In this document: positions 10,404 to 23,200 of the stretch, piece after piece
Numbering within the stretch: the stretch's first letter is position 1
Layout of the letters: each line of letters begins with the position of its first letter
NCBI GenBank assembly: GCA_902806595.1
Contig: CADCXC010000009.1
Location: 930,001 to 994,000, forward strand
DNA length: 64,000 bases
DNA from: Pyrenopolyporus hunteri
Taxonomy: Eukaryota > Ascomycota > Sordariomycetes > Xylariales > Hypoxylaceae
Direction: 5' to 3'
Made by a program: the position numbers and the translations under genes
Notes under the pieces: model-generated
What the model was told of the DNA's origin: nothing
The model's database searches: none
Seen by the model: only the letters and a program-made list of their open reading frames with translations

Positions 10404-13400
10404 TTAATATGCCGCCGACTTCTTGCGGCGTTCGAACATTCGGGAAAATCCGCTACTCTTGTTCTCGTTGGAAGAAGTGACCGGCATCATTGGTTGCGGC
10501 GGAGGTTCAGAATCACGTAGGAAGCTAGCTAGGTCCGACGTTCTAGTGTTATTGGATACAGCATCCCGTGCCTCAAATTTCTTCATCGGAACACGGCCGG
10601 TCGAACTGGCGGGAGCGGTTGGTGGTGGTCTAAATTCGCTTGCGTACTGGTCAGGCATTGGTGGCGGCATTGTCGGGATGACAATAGGAGTGTGGCCTCT
10701 GCTAGTGCCAGCTCGGCTGTTGAGGGACCTAGTATCGGTGACATTGATGCTCTTGGAGATTGAATTAGATCTCATAGAGCTTCCGCCCGATCTTAGACGG
10801 GCTATCAAATTTGGTGCGCTGGATTTCTTCTTCGGGATAGCGATAGGCTGGGGCGTTGGCTCGGGAGGAGGCGGATAGCTGTTGAGGAAATCAATCAGGC
10901 TTTCCTCCTTCTTTGCCTTCGGCGTAGGCATCGCATCCAAGTCATCGTCTTCTTCGTCGCTAAAGTCAATCGCATAAGGGTCACGGACCCGTCGTCGCGT
11001 TCGCTTTGGCATCATGTCATCGTCGTCAAAATTATTACCGGAGTGTTGTTGTGGTACTTTATTCGTCTTGCTCAAAAGTGCGCTCTGAGAAGTCGTCGAC
11101 GATGGTGCCGATGCCTCTGTGGCATTCGTCGACGTTTCGCTGCTCCGGATGTTCGGGATAACCGCGTCAATGGCCTTACCTCCGACTGCTCCGGACATTT
11201 GCATCTGATCAGAGTCCATGGTAGAACGGAAGGGAGCAACATGACGAGGAATCCGAGGGCCGTCCCCATTACTGTTAGGCGGGCCTCGTCGAATAAAATC
11301 GATGAGATCTGAATTTTCGCTGTTGGGATTGACGGTGGCATCCCTAGCTTGCAAATGCGATCGGTTGCTTATATTAGTCTGGCGGCTATCGACGCTCGCG
11401 CTCTTGCCTACGTGAGTAGGGCCTTTAGGACCTCGAACAGGAGGCCCTCTCTTTTGCTGAGCGCTGCGTTCACCCGCCGGTCCCGTTGATCGGATAAAGT
11501 CGGCAAAGTCTTGCAGCGATTCTCGGGGGATTCGAGCCTCTCTCGCTTGCGGCGCAACGGCTGACCGACCTTTGGAGGGAACCGAGAGAGGTATGCTTGG
11601 AACTGATCCGGGGAACTTCCCGGTGAGCGGGAAGTCAGTAGGAGGATGGGAGCCCAGACTCGTCTGCTTAGTTATCGACGGGGTTCTCTTGATAGACGAA
11701 GACCGCGAGCGCTCGGCATATCTTGTCTCCTCGCCCCCATGGAACCTAGTAGAAGGTTTCGGGCTTCCAGTGTGCTGAGATGAGGTGGACTATTTTTTGG
11801 GTCAGATCCGGCTTCATAATGAACTATGGTCGGGAAACTTACATCAATGTCACGCATATTTTCTGGCGTGAGCGTATACTGCAGGGTTTCTTGGCTGTTA
11901 ATAAGCTGCTCAAAGTCGCGAGCCTTGTCTTCAGAACGTCGAGAGCTACCATCCTCAGAAGTGCGAACAGCTTTGAATTTAGTTGACACGGAAGAAGGCG
12001 ACTCGTTTGGCATAGGGCGCGACATCTTTGGCGACTCGGGCGTGCCACGTCTAGCGGAGATATTTGACGAAGCATCGTTCGAGCTTGATCTCCCATATGA
12101 TGGCCTGCTCGTAGTCCGTTCGGGTAACGTTGGAAGTGTGGGGTTTCTCGATGACTTTGAGGGAGTTACCGGCTTCTCCTCCACGGGTTCCTCCGCGTCA
12201 GAGCCGCTTACATTCGACATTTTAGCAGGTACCGAGAGCTGAGAGGATGACTGGGAATGGGCACTCTTCGCTGGACTCGGGTTCCGGGCACGTTGAGATG
12301 TAGCGGTATTCGCGTTTCGGTAATCGTTCAACGACGGCTGAATAACACCGTTCCTCTTCTTAGGTGGTATCTGCTCTTCGTTCTCTTCCAATATGGGAGG
12401 TGTGGTTGAAGTTTTACGGGCCGCTGTAGCAGGATCCTGAATGTCCATGAAGCTCGCTCGCGCACCGACCGTCGGGCTGCGGGGGCTCTGCACTTCGATA
12501 ACTCGCACGGAACGAACGCTATTAGATCTCCCCTGCAGGAGAGGAGCGGGCTTGCCAGACTCCGAGGTAGCCGGAGAGGCACTTCTGCCTCCGATGGATA
12601 TGCGTGACGAAGTTAATATTTCGGGTTCCTCAGCAAATTCCTCTATCTCATCCTCTTCAATCTCGGTCAGCGGAGTACCAGTACTAGAGGGCGCTGATAC
12701 CACAGGTGCGGCATATTTGACCTGCGAAATTGGCCCGTCCGTGGCCGTCGCCTTTTGTTCTTGCGCTTTACCAAATATATTTCGAGCTCGGTTAGAGTTG
12801 TCACTCAAACTACCGCTACGGTCCGTAGTCTTGTTTGTATGGAGGTCACCGGCCTTTACCTGCGGGGTCGGATTGTCGACCGGGCTCTCCCCATTTTTAC
12901 TGACGTCTTCTTGGGTTTGGTGTTCGACTTTCCGGCCGGAGGGTGAGGAAGAAGAGTAACGGGGGCGTTTCCGAGTAGGAAGAGACCGAGCACGCCGAAT
13001 CGAAGTACGCGTAAACGTAGGGAGCACGATTAAACTCTTCGGCCGCGCAACGCTACCTCCTTCATTCTCACTGCCCTCCTCATCGCTATACGTAGCCTCG
13101 ACATCGCTGTCTGGTAGAGGCACATCGGCCGGGTTAGCCTTCGGATTCGTCTGTAGGCTTGTTTTGTCGACCTGTTCGGCACCTTGTTCTTCCTGTGCCT
13201 CGAGCGCAAGATCCGAATCTCTGGGTGTCCGAAGTGCTGGTACTTGGTCTGCTGTAGCAGCGCTCCCACGTCGTTGGCCCGATAAACCGGAGGCGCCTGT
13301 TGAGCTGCGCGAAAAGGGACGGGAATAGTTAGGTTCCGCGGGTGACCGAATCCTCTTTTTCCAAGAACGCCAAAGTCGACCGAGAGTGCGATCCAAAGCG

Positions 13401-14221
13401 ACACGTTCCATATCCAGCTCCTCGACAACAATACGGTCAAAGAACTCTCCGGGCGTTCGCGTCCCTTCCTTCAGCTCCTTCTCGTATTTAATGCGTAGGC
13501 GGTTAAACGCCGCTTGGCCGGCTATGACAAGAACCTGTTCACCCATAAATTCTAGAATCGAGGTCAAGAAGATAGCGACCGCCGGGGACACGATATCCGA
13601 CATGAGATCATCCGATTCTCCCCTGAGGTGTTCCTGCTCCATATAGAGGTCTTCATCCTCCTCTTCCATATCACCGAGGGACGAGTAGACCATACATCGA
13701 AGCCTCGTCCTTTTCCACACAAGCTCCAGATCCCAATCTCCAGGTGTTTCTGTGATGGGAGAATGCGCTAAGTCCTCGACTTCACCGCCGCCCAGGTATT
13801 CTCGGAGCTCCTCATCCGCGTTATTAATGGCATCCATGGCGAGTTTCGGCTTCAGGACTTCGCTAACCGCCGGTCGCAGAGCGGACAGGGAGGTAGACTT
13901 CGCTACAGCTATGATATTAAATAGAAGCTGGTCGACGAAGTTGTTAGCGAGCTGAAGCGCGCCGCGCGAAACCAACGCGGTTTGCCCCGAAGGTTCGACC
14001 CCTATCTGGTCGTACCACGCCTCCGAATGGCTGTCATGGTCATTAGTGACAATTTGCGAGGCGGCAGAAGCGGCGATGAACGCCGCCTCTGGCGACACGG
14101 AGAGAGGAGGAGACATGAGGTTGTGGCCAACTGTCGATGGTCGATCGCTCGAAAAGCTCTGGGTCCTGGAACGAACATGTCGCGATGAGTTCGCGGTGGG
14201 AACCGAAGAAGAACTCGACAT
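10404..14221 (-). CDS. Large conserved fungal protein with histone-fold-like N-terminus and repeated DLxDFIR-type motifs
   Basis: Two exons: 11843-14221 (793 codons, ATG 14221) and 10404-11774. The 68-nt intron 11775-11842 has donor GTAAGT and acceptor CAG, and phase 0 is kept. Without splicing the frame would stop at 11672. The product is 1249 aa. I recall close relatives in other Sordariomycetes carrying the automatic name 'flo11 domain protein', but see no adhesin or signal peptide. Residues about 88-142 and 210-285 resemble an H2B-like and an H2A-like histone fold. The middle is long, Ser/Pro/Glu-rich and probably disordered. The C-terminal part has four copies of a motif like SLxDFxxFIRSTGP (about residues 879, 949, 1085 and 1205) and ends FSRMFERRKKSAAY. 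A nuclear or chromatin role is possible but is inference. Confidence 0.85.
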
Positions 14222-17200
14222 GGTGGAGTCGCGACCGGGAAAAGTCTCAATCGGAATGTCTGTTGTAACGGCAGACCCCGGTAGGTCGCCTTGACTGGGG
14301 TGAGGCGACAGGATGAAACGAAGGAGCGCAGACTTTTTGGTCTGCAGCGAGGTCCGAGCAGCCTAAGGGTACTATCGAATTATGGCACCGTAGGAGCTGT
14401 GAATATAGAATATTAATGCCAAATTCTCCTAGGAAATAGACAATATAGATGATAGAAAATAGCTTTTAGAAGGATTACACCGAAACAATTGGCAAAGAGA
14501 GAGTGTGTACGAAGATCATTGAATAAATCGAACGAATGGGAGCCCGCAGACGAAACATTCCGCGGTAAGACTGGGGAAATCTGGAGAGTCCAGGCTCGTT
14601 GTGAAGGTGATGTACAAATGGAAATTATCTCTTGTTCGAGACCGTCAACGACTTGCTCATGAGTCACGCATGGTGACGTCCTGTTAGCTGGCTGATGAAG
14701 ATATCAATGAGGGTAAAGGAGTCGTCATGACGCCGTGTATAATCGATGATGTTACATGTGATGTGATGGGAAACCTGCGGTAAGCAATTGGAATGAATTG
14801 GGTTAATTTCAATGACCACTAGGGCAATAGAAAGCGATAATTGATCAGGTAGCCGGACAATTGATGCTCTCTTGTCTGCAAACCCCTATTCTGTAAATAA
14901 CATGGGAATGAGGCTTTTCGTAGACGAACTAGCCGGCCCCTGTCGACTGGGGGGAATCACATTTGGAAGTAAATAGAGCAGATCAGGTAGATGCCAGATA
15001 GATACCAGGTAATGTAGACAGCACGCAGCCAGATCTTGCGATCCGGTCGACCGTAAGAGGCTCCGATGAAGACAATAGGAAAAGCAAAAAAGCAATTGGC
15101 AGGCGTGAAATCGGCCAACATACCCTAGTTATTGGTCAGGAGGAAGAAGCAAAAGCGCCACAGGCAGCCTACTGTTATCTTTCGGGTCCTTTCGAATGGA
15201 AGCGGGCGGGTTGACAGGCTCGTATCGAGGATTATCAATATGTCGGGATGTTCATGTTTGTCGCAAGGGTCGATGGTTGGTTTAATGATACCTGTTGGTC
15301 AAAAATTCGATCAAACTACACGGGAAGAAGAACCGGCGGGGGATTGGAGAAAAGAAGATGTATGAATAGAAGGAAACGTTTAGCAAGATAGGAACGGGAA
15401 ATAGGATGAGAAGAGAATAAGATAGGTTAATAGGTGGTGTTCTACTTTTAGTCTTTTACGGACAAGGCGTGAGCGAAGGAATTAATGCCTTTAAGAGGTA
15501 CCTAAAGAGGTACCCAAAGAAGTAAACAGGTACAAAGAACGATCCTCAAACGTTTCGCCTCTTGTAACTTCCATTACACTATGAGAGAGAGCAGCAGATG
15601 GGCAGGCAGTATGGACAGGGTAGGTACAAGACATCCCACCTTGGGAAAATGCGGATACTACCTACCTAGGTACCTAGGTACCTACCCTGTCGCCTTCAGA
15701 TATGATCCACATAAGTTTGTAATACGTACATGGCCTACAGCACGGTACCGCATATCGCCCCATCCAAGCCCGGGGGGGCTCATAAGAGGGTAATAACGCT
15801 AGCTACGAAGCTATCTAGCTTACCTACCTCGCTAAGCTCATCTAGGATAAGTTGAGCTCGCCCCCCTGTCAGTTTGTTTGCATGCACCTAGGGATGCCAG
15901 CTCCGGGGAGTCGATTAAAAGCAACCTACTGCAATACCTTAGCAGGAGCTAGGGAATGTGGTATACTAGGTAGTAACGTGCTGGGCCATTTCATCTAGAC
16001 CTTGCATAGCACGTTACTGAAGTTATGCACCCCTGAACCAGGGTCCGAGTCTCGAGAATTATTGAAGTATTCTAAGCCCCGCAAGCAAATGGGAACGTAT
16101 TTACACACACGCATATACGCACACATACGATGACTATTACTACGCATCGTCGATATAATGAATAATGAATACCGAGATACGGAAAGGTACCTAGGTAGAC
16201 TATTAACGTAAGGCAGCGAAGGCCGTTTATATGCGATCCGACAATGTCGACTACCTAACCCTAGGTAACGGTGTTCTCCATCATCCCTCGGTGTCCGAGG
16301 AGGATATATCCGCATCTTCAGCACATGTCGCATCCTTGACATCTCGTGAGGGTCTTATAGGGTTTTTGCGCCGTACATATGCAAGAGAGTATACCCGCAA
16401 CATCGCTTTATATTGATATGCGTATTGACGTGAGCGTATACAAATTAATACATGGCCAATCTTTCAAAATGGAATCTCGGAGATTTATCGTGCACATATA
16501 CCTTACTAGTAGGTATGTAAACGTGCCCCGGGTCGCACGTCCACGAAATGTTTCCCCTCACCCGAACGGCGTCCCCTTCAGCTCGCGTATATACCTAGGT
16601 GGGCACCTATCTGTGTGTATGTGCGAATCAGGTATTGAATATACTTCCTGGATCTCTCCGAGGCCGTTCGCGTCTGACGAGCAGTCGCGTCACAACCTAC
16701 GACCTCACTTACTATATAACACTTGTGGGGTCCAAATATCATAAGGGGAGGAAAAGAGTATGATAGGGCCTACTCTGTATCGAGATTCTAAAACAGGTAC
16801 CCGACCTAGGTAGTTTCGAACAGCTCGAAAACGATAGCAGCGGTAAAAGGGGCTGGATCTTCAAGGGGTGGAGATCGAACAGACAGCGCGCAGAATTTGA
16901 TATTGCCCAGGGGACGGCGCAAACCCGCATGTGGAGGCGTGGAGGGTCCTGATCTCGTGGGAAGTGGAGAGGAACCGACCTCTGCCTGTTCGAATCCGGT
17001 TGGTGATTCCGAACTAGTGCAGCAAAGACACGCGGAAAGTGACAGGGCCGCCGGCATGCTAACCATTTACAGGGTTGCTAACAGAGGTTTACTATAGATC
17101 TTATATACTTGCTGAAATAATTAATACTTGGGCTACGCCGTTAGTAAAACCGAAAAGCGTCTATCAAAATCTAAATCACGAACTTTAGAGCGGCGGGCTT

Positions 17201-20200
17201 ACTTACATATAGTACTACCGCAGTATCCACGGATGTAAGCTCCCTAAGGTAGGTAGGTAGGTAGGTGAGTAGGGAGGTATGCGTGCACAACAGCCAAGGT
17301 ACCTAGCAGGTGAGTCTGCATGTAGAGATATATAGCGTCGCATCGGAGGATGACGAGATAGATCATGACCGCAGTAGGTAGAGACCGCTCTATTGCCAGG
17401 TACAGAATTCAGTATATGCACAACCTAGGTAGCCCAGCCCTCGTATTAAAGTGCTTCATACACAAAAGGAAACAAGAATAAGATTGCATATCGCCGAGCA
17501 CTGCGGTGTGCTGAACGGCAGCTCACGAATTTGACTCACGACTTATACGGATCAGATAGGGGCCGAGTTACATCTTCATATAATACCTAGGTAGGTAGTC
17601 CTACGTTTTTCTCCCCACTACTACGTAACGAATTCCTACGATCGCTTTCATCTACTACCTCCAACGACGTCAATTATATTTGTATTACCACACTGCCATA
17701 CAAGCTTATTGGTGCTACGGTATCTAGAACGCCACGCGTACTATATATGGAACAGAGCCGATAAACTCCAAGCTCTGTCTACAAGTCGGTCGGTGGGTTG
17801 TAGGATTCGAATGCTGGCCCGAGTCTCCAAAACATTGGATGTCTCTTTGTGGCTTACTGGCTGCAACCCATCTGACGTACAGCCGATCATAAACAGATTA
17901 TGGTAGGGATACATAGACTACAACTTCGACCGCATGCTACAGAATATAGGTACATACACATATGTAAAAGAGTTGCCGATCCGGGACAACAAGCAGGATT
18001 CACTGAATCCTTCGCCGCTACGTAGTAGATGCGCATGTCCCGCTGAGAACCAACAGTAGAATACCAATTTGCGGGTGCGTGCTATTTATTTAGACATCCA
18101 GACCGCCTAAGACCGTTCTAATGACTCGCCCGTGTGTACTGACAGGCCTCAAAATGACATTTCCGGTGGGCGCAAGTGTCACCGTCTCCCCATCTCTTTT
18201 ATATACATGTATCTGGCTTTTGTGCACCTATGTACGACATACATATTACCTACCGGAAATTCAGCTGGCCCCCATACATGTGTTTTAGTGCGACCCAACA
18301 GTGCGAGCGTCGCGATCATCTCTTGATTCAACTATACCAATCGCCCGTCTGGGTGGCTTATAAGTCGTGCCCACACAGTATTTCCACATGGGTTGTGTGG
18401 TAGGACTTAAGCGTAAGACAACCGAAAGACCCCGAGTCATAGCCTTACCCAATGTCTTCGCTTCTTTGTCGTGTACCAATTCATACGTTATTCGTTCGAT
18501 GATCTGATAGGACACCTACCATCATCTAACTGACCGAGGAGGTCGTATCAGCGGTCGTCTCCATCTAAAGACGGAGCGTGATTATTGTAGCGTGCCATTC
18601 GCATTCCTTCCAAGCCACCCATCCTGCACTTTGCCACAATAGTTAGCGGGTGCTTACGGAGGAGTACGTTGGAGGTGTGCCGACCGCCTTATCGCCGGCC
18701 ACCTTAGCTGCTTAAGTACCACTTACACACTATGAACTGAATTAGATTCATGGCTATTATGTCGACAACAGATAGGTAAGATCTATAGCAATTGAGCCCA
18801 CTGATCTGCCTACCTACGTATGTGCATTCCTCATGTCGATCCTAACGCGGGGAATCCATTTCACAAACTGTCTTGCGCCATCACATCAAACCCACGGGTC
18901 CATGACCGTAGCGTGAAGCACTGGATGGCACGCCATATGATCCAGGGATAGTAGCAAGCGCTACTAAATGCCCCAGTCCGTTAACCGGAACATACCGCAC
19001 TTTACAGGAGATAGCCGGCCCCGAGTAAATCCAACGTCCTACGGCGACACACGCAAGCTTATTACCGATCCGTCCCGATAACGTACTCATACCAGCCCAA
19101 TGACCGCATATATCACCATCCATCAGGACAGTTCTAAGTGGCGAAAGCTTGTAATTTCCCGAGTGGTTAAATATACCGATCTGACTTGCTTCTCCTTTAG
19201 CCGCGCTGCATAGAAAAGCCGTCGTACGTGAGATCTGGTGGCTGACGTCTTCTTTTTGTCACCTTACCCAAAGATACCTCGAACTATTCTCCCGACTAAT
19301 TCGCCCAGTCGCGTCAGCGCCCCCGATCCCGTTCCCTCCGGCCCCCACACGTACGTACTTACCGAGATCACGCAGGTAAGGTACTTAGGTATATATACAC
19401 CTCCTAGTACCATCAAGCTTCAATTCTTACTTGCTCTGCCGCTTGACTGCCGGAAGTCTTTGAAGTGTAGAAGCGCGGGCCGAATGCCCATGTACCAACG
19501 GGCGAACACATCAAATTACCCAAGTACTCCTTATTTCACTATCCCACTGGCCCATACGTTAACTCTAATTAACGCATTAGAAACCCTGCGGGGACGCGTT
19601 CTTCAAGCGTGTGGCTCGTATAATATGCACGGTTTAGGATGAGACATGCGCCGCCATTAGTAAAACTTACAAGATGACTTAGGTACTCATATGCATATAA
19701 CCCGACACCTACTCGGCTAGAAAGTCTAGGGCTTATTCTTCACGGTTCGCTTATCGAAGCCTAGACGAGAGCGGGTTACCTACTTAAGTAAGGCATCACA
19801 AACTCGGGATTAACGGCAGCGGTTTCTCGGGGCTTACGTATATATATTCCCACAATCGTGGAACATACCTGTCCCCGTATTCGGTAGGGCAGATACGATG
19901 AGCTTGAGTTTCTAAGGCTATATATATAGTACGCACACTATGAACGAACTTATGACACGGCCTAAGCTGAGTAGATTAGGTACCTACTACCTGCAATAGG
20001 CACCGACGCTCCTCCATCAGTGGAACTTGAACATAGGCAGGCGAACATAGGTAGGATACCTAGCGCGAAAGCTGACAGACGGACTTACCACAACGGCCAC
20101 TCCCCGAGCTGCCACAGGAACCACGCCTCCCATGCAGCCATCCGATGGCCAACGGCCTCCAGTGTGTCCTGTGCAACCCCAAGTCACGCCGTCGCTTTAC

Positions 20201-23200
20201 CCATACTTACCTAGGCCCCTCCCCCCGTCCCGCTTCCACGGCTTCCGAAACAATAAGATGACCACCTAGCTACATAGGTAGGTACATCAGAGGTAAATAG
20301 GTACCTACCTACCTAGGTCGCCAGCCCACCGACTCGGCCCCAGGCATTATGTAGAGCATCCTTCCATGCAGCTTTCGACGCAGATCGGCTTTCAGGCGTA
20401 GGGAAGGTAGGGCAAACTGGGTATGCACGGTTCCTCGTGGCGGGCTGGCGGCCCTGCGCCTAGCCATATTATTGTCTTGTCCGACGTGTCCCTACTGATT
20501 GCACATGCTCTACGCGTAAACACGTCAGTCTGGTCTATCTAATAGTCTGTATGAATGCGATCAACTTCCATCGTTTTTTTCGTTGGTCGTAGGACGTTTG
20601 TTTAGTGGTACGGCGTAAGTAGTAGGCTACTTGTAGGTAAAGGTATAATACTATTTCTTTTTTAAAAAAGAGAAGGAATCCACCTCAAGCGAGTTGCCTT
20701 TGCTTTAACTTGGGAGCTAGCGTATCGGGGATCGGACAGTACATGAGTCGGTCGTGAGGGTACGAGATTCGAGCCACTTACGGCGCTTAGGGGCTGTCCG
20801 TCTGCGCGTAATATATGCGGTGGGTGCCCGGTGTTAGCTGCTATATACTCACGGGTGCGCGCATGGATCGACGGGGTACGTCATGTCCCCGTTTAAAATC
20901 TCATGATGGCGTTTGCGGCTGAGGTTCGTGCATGTATGTAGGTAGGTATGGTGACTGTCATAGCGGTCTGAATCATCTTCTGTGGCTCGCAAATGGAGAT
21001 GAGACATGCTTTAAATATTAGATAGGCTTGTAATTGTCTCAACATCTCTGTATAGCTATACAATTCAATATTACATGTGCTTCTAGAATGAATAGGCCTT
21101 TGCTAGCGTGCGCCCGGTTGAGCCCCTATAAGGCAGGTCAGGCTTGTATGGGAACACAATCGCGTGGGGACACGAAAACGAGTTGTATTTCTAGGTATCC
21201 CTGTGAAGAAATACATGTGTCCTATATAAACGGGTACCTACTGTGGCTAGATGACGGCGCCAGTCTAGAAAAATAGACGAATTTTATTCTGGAATTCTTT
21301 CGAGAAGGCTCTCCTTGCTAAATGGTGCGTCTTCGGGCTAAGAAGCTCTTCAGCCACACAGGTAAATTATCAATGGGGTGGAAGCGGATAATCAGGGTTG
21401 CAGACGATAAAATTCGTTAGAATTTTTGGGTTAAGTGCTGTTAACTTAGATCCTTCGAGTGGCGACAGGTGACCTGTTAGAAGATGACTGCGTTTATGAA
21501 CGATCGATTTAACTGCAACGGCGAGTATATTAACTTATTTTTGACTTCCCAATCAGCAAAGAGAGAACCCAAGCAGTCCATGATGCTCAATGCTCGTCTA
21601 CATGAGTCTGGCTGATAAAATTAGTAGGATGTGGCGTTATGTCTTTAGGGGGATTGCCGTATTATTGTCGCTAGTAAGAAGGCGAGAAGAGCCCAGGACT
21701 AGTCACGTTATAATCATCAAAGTCTTCTAGGGCTGGTGTCTAGAAGACTAATAGACGAGGGGCATCCAAATTTTAATAGCCACGAACCAAGGCATATCGA
21801 CCGAGAGAAGTTCCTACATCTCCAGCGCTCAACTGGCCGCAGATCGCGTCCCTAATGTGGATGCCGTCAAAGTCACCTACGTGGCTTATAGCACTCTTCA
21901 AGGTTCGTCTATCGACTCGTAAGTACACACTCGTCCCCGAGGGCGTAGAATTGCCATGCTTCGAAGGATTCTAGAACGATAAAAGGGTTTCCGGCAAGCT
22001 TCTTCCCAGTTTAGGGGAAACATGTTCTAGTATGTCTTAACCTGATGGCGGTATTTTTAGACACATCCTCCTTCTCAATTAGGCTGGGCTCACCCTGTTC
22101 GAATGCGTTGACTGGGTTAGGGGGTTCCTGTCATTGCTTTAATTGCTAGGTTTTCGCGGGCCAATACCAACTACAGGCTCTCTCCATGGCGATGTTGATT
22201 CACATATGATTGAGTTCTTACCTAGGATGCTCTCCGAAAAGACGAAACGCCGTATTGATGTTTATCAATACGAGACCAGTCACCACGCCACTCCGCACGA
22301 ACCTTTCTACGAACACATTTAGGCGCACACAAGATATCAGAGAAACACACTAGTAGAAGGTTACATGATTAATGAGGATGGTACTAGTAGCCCTATATTT
22401 TCGTTTTTAGCAGATATATCAAGGCTTAGGTAGCTGGGCACCGAATTCAAGTGAGCGTACTAGGCGTATGTGTGATAAGGGGAGGGCGGTTTCAAATGTC
22501 GCAAGTTACCAGACCGGCTTCGCACCTATCAACTTTCTCTCCTAGATAGACGTTAACGACTACATGAAACGGTATAGCTGTCGGAGGTTTATGAATATAA
22601 GACACAGGGTAGACGTATGAATGCCACAGATGATTATTCAGGCGCCACAGTCGTCAACAGTGGGATAGAAATATACTGATTTATCAGAGTCTAAACACCG
22701 GGTATAGTCTCATGACTGCCAGGAATAACGTCAAAGTGGCGATTATGGCGCCAGCCCAATGCACAATACCCGTAATGTGTGGCCTGTAGCCTCATCCGCA
22801 CGGATATGATCTGTCAGGAGACCTTCGTACTGTAGAGTCATGGGGGTCGAACTGGAAGAGAAGTGGAAGACATTATCAGGCCTCTCTACCCTGGCTTGCA
22901 GATTTTCGGGCACGCTTGGGAAACTCGGTCAATGATGCCGTGACACTCGTCGAGCGAGCCTGGGGGCCTGTTATCTCATGTGCTCCGCATCCTGTTCCTG
23001 TTATTATATCTAGCGGCCCAGCATCGTCATTAGGAGGACTATCAGGGGCCCATTCCAAGTTCCGTTCGAATCTGGCCACTAATGATAATTTTCCAATTTC
23101 CTCCCACTGTACCCCACTACACGGGGGAAATTCAATATGATAGCCCAGACGGGTTGATCGCCGGCACTACGGAGGATATCTGCAAGCTGAAGAGGTGGCG

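Noticed and set aside
16960..17040. tgttcgaatccgg string suggesting a plus-strand tRNA
   Set aside because: The T stem has mismatches and no matching 5' acceptor stem is found 70-90 nt upstream.
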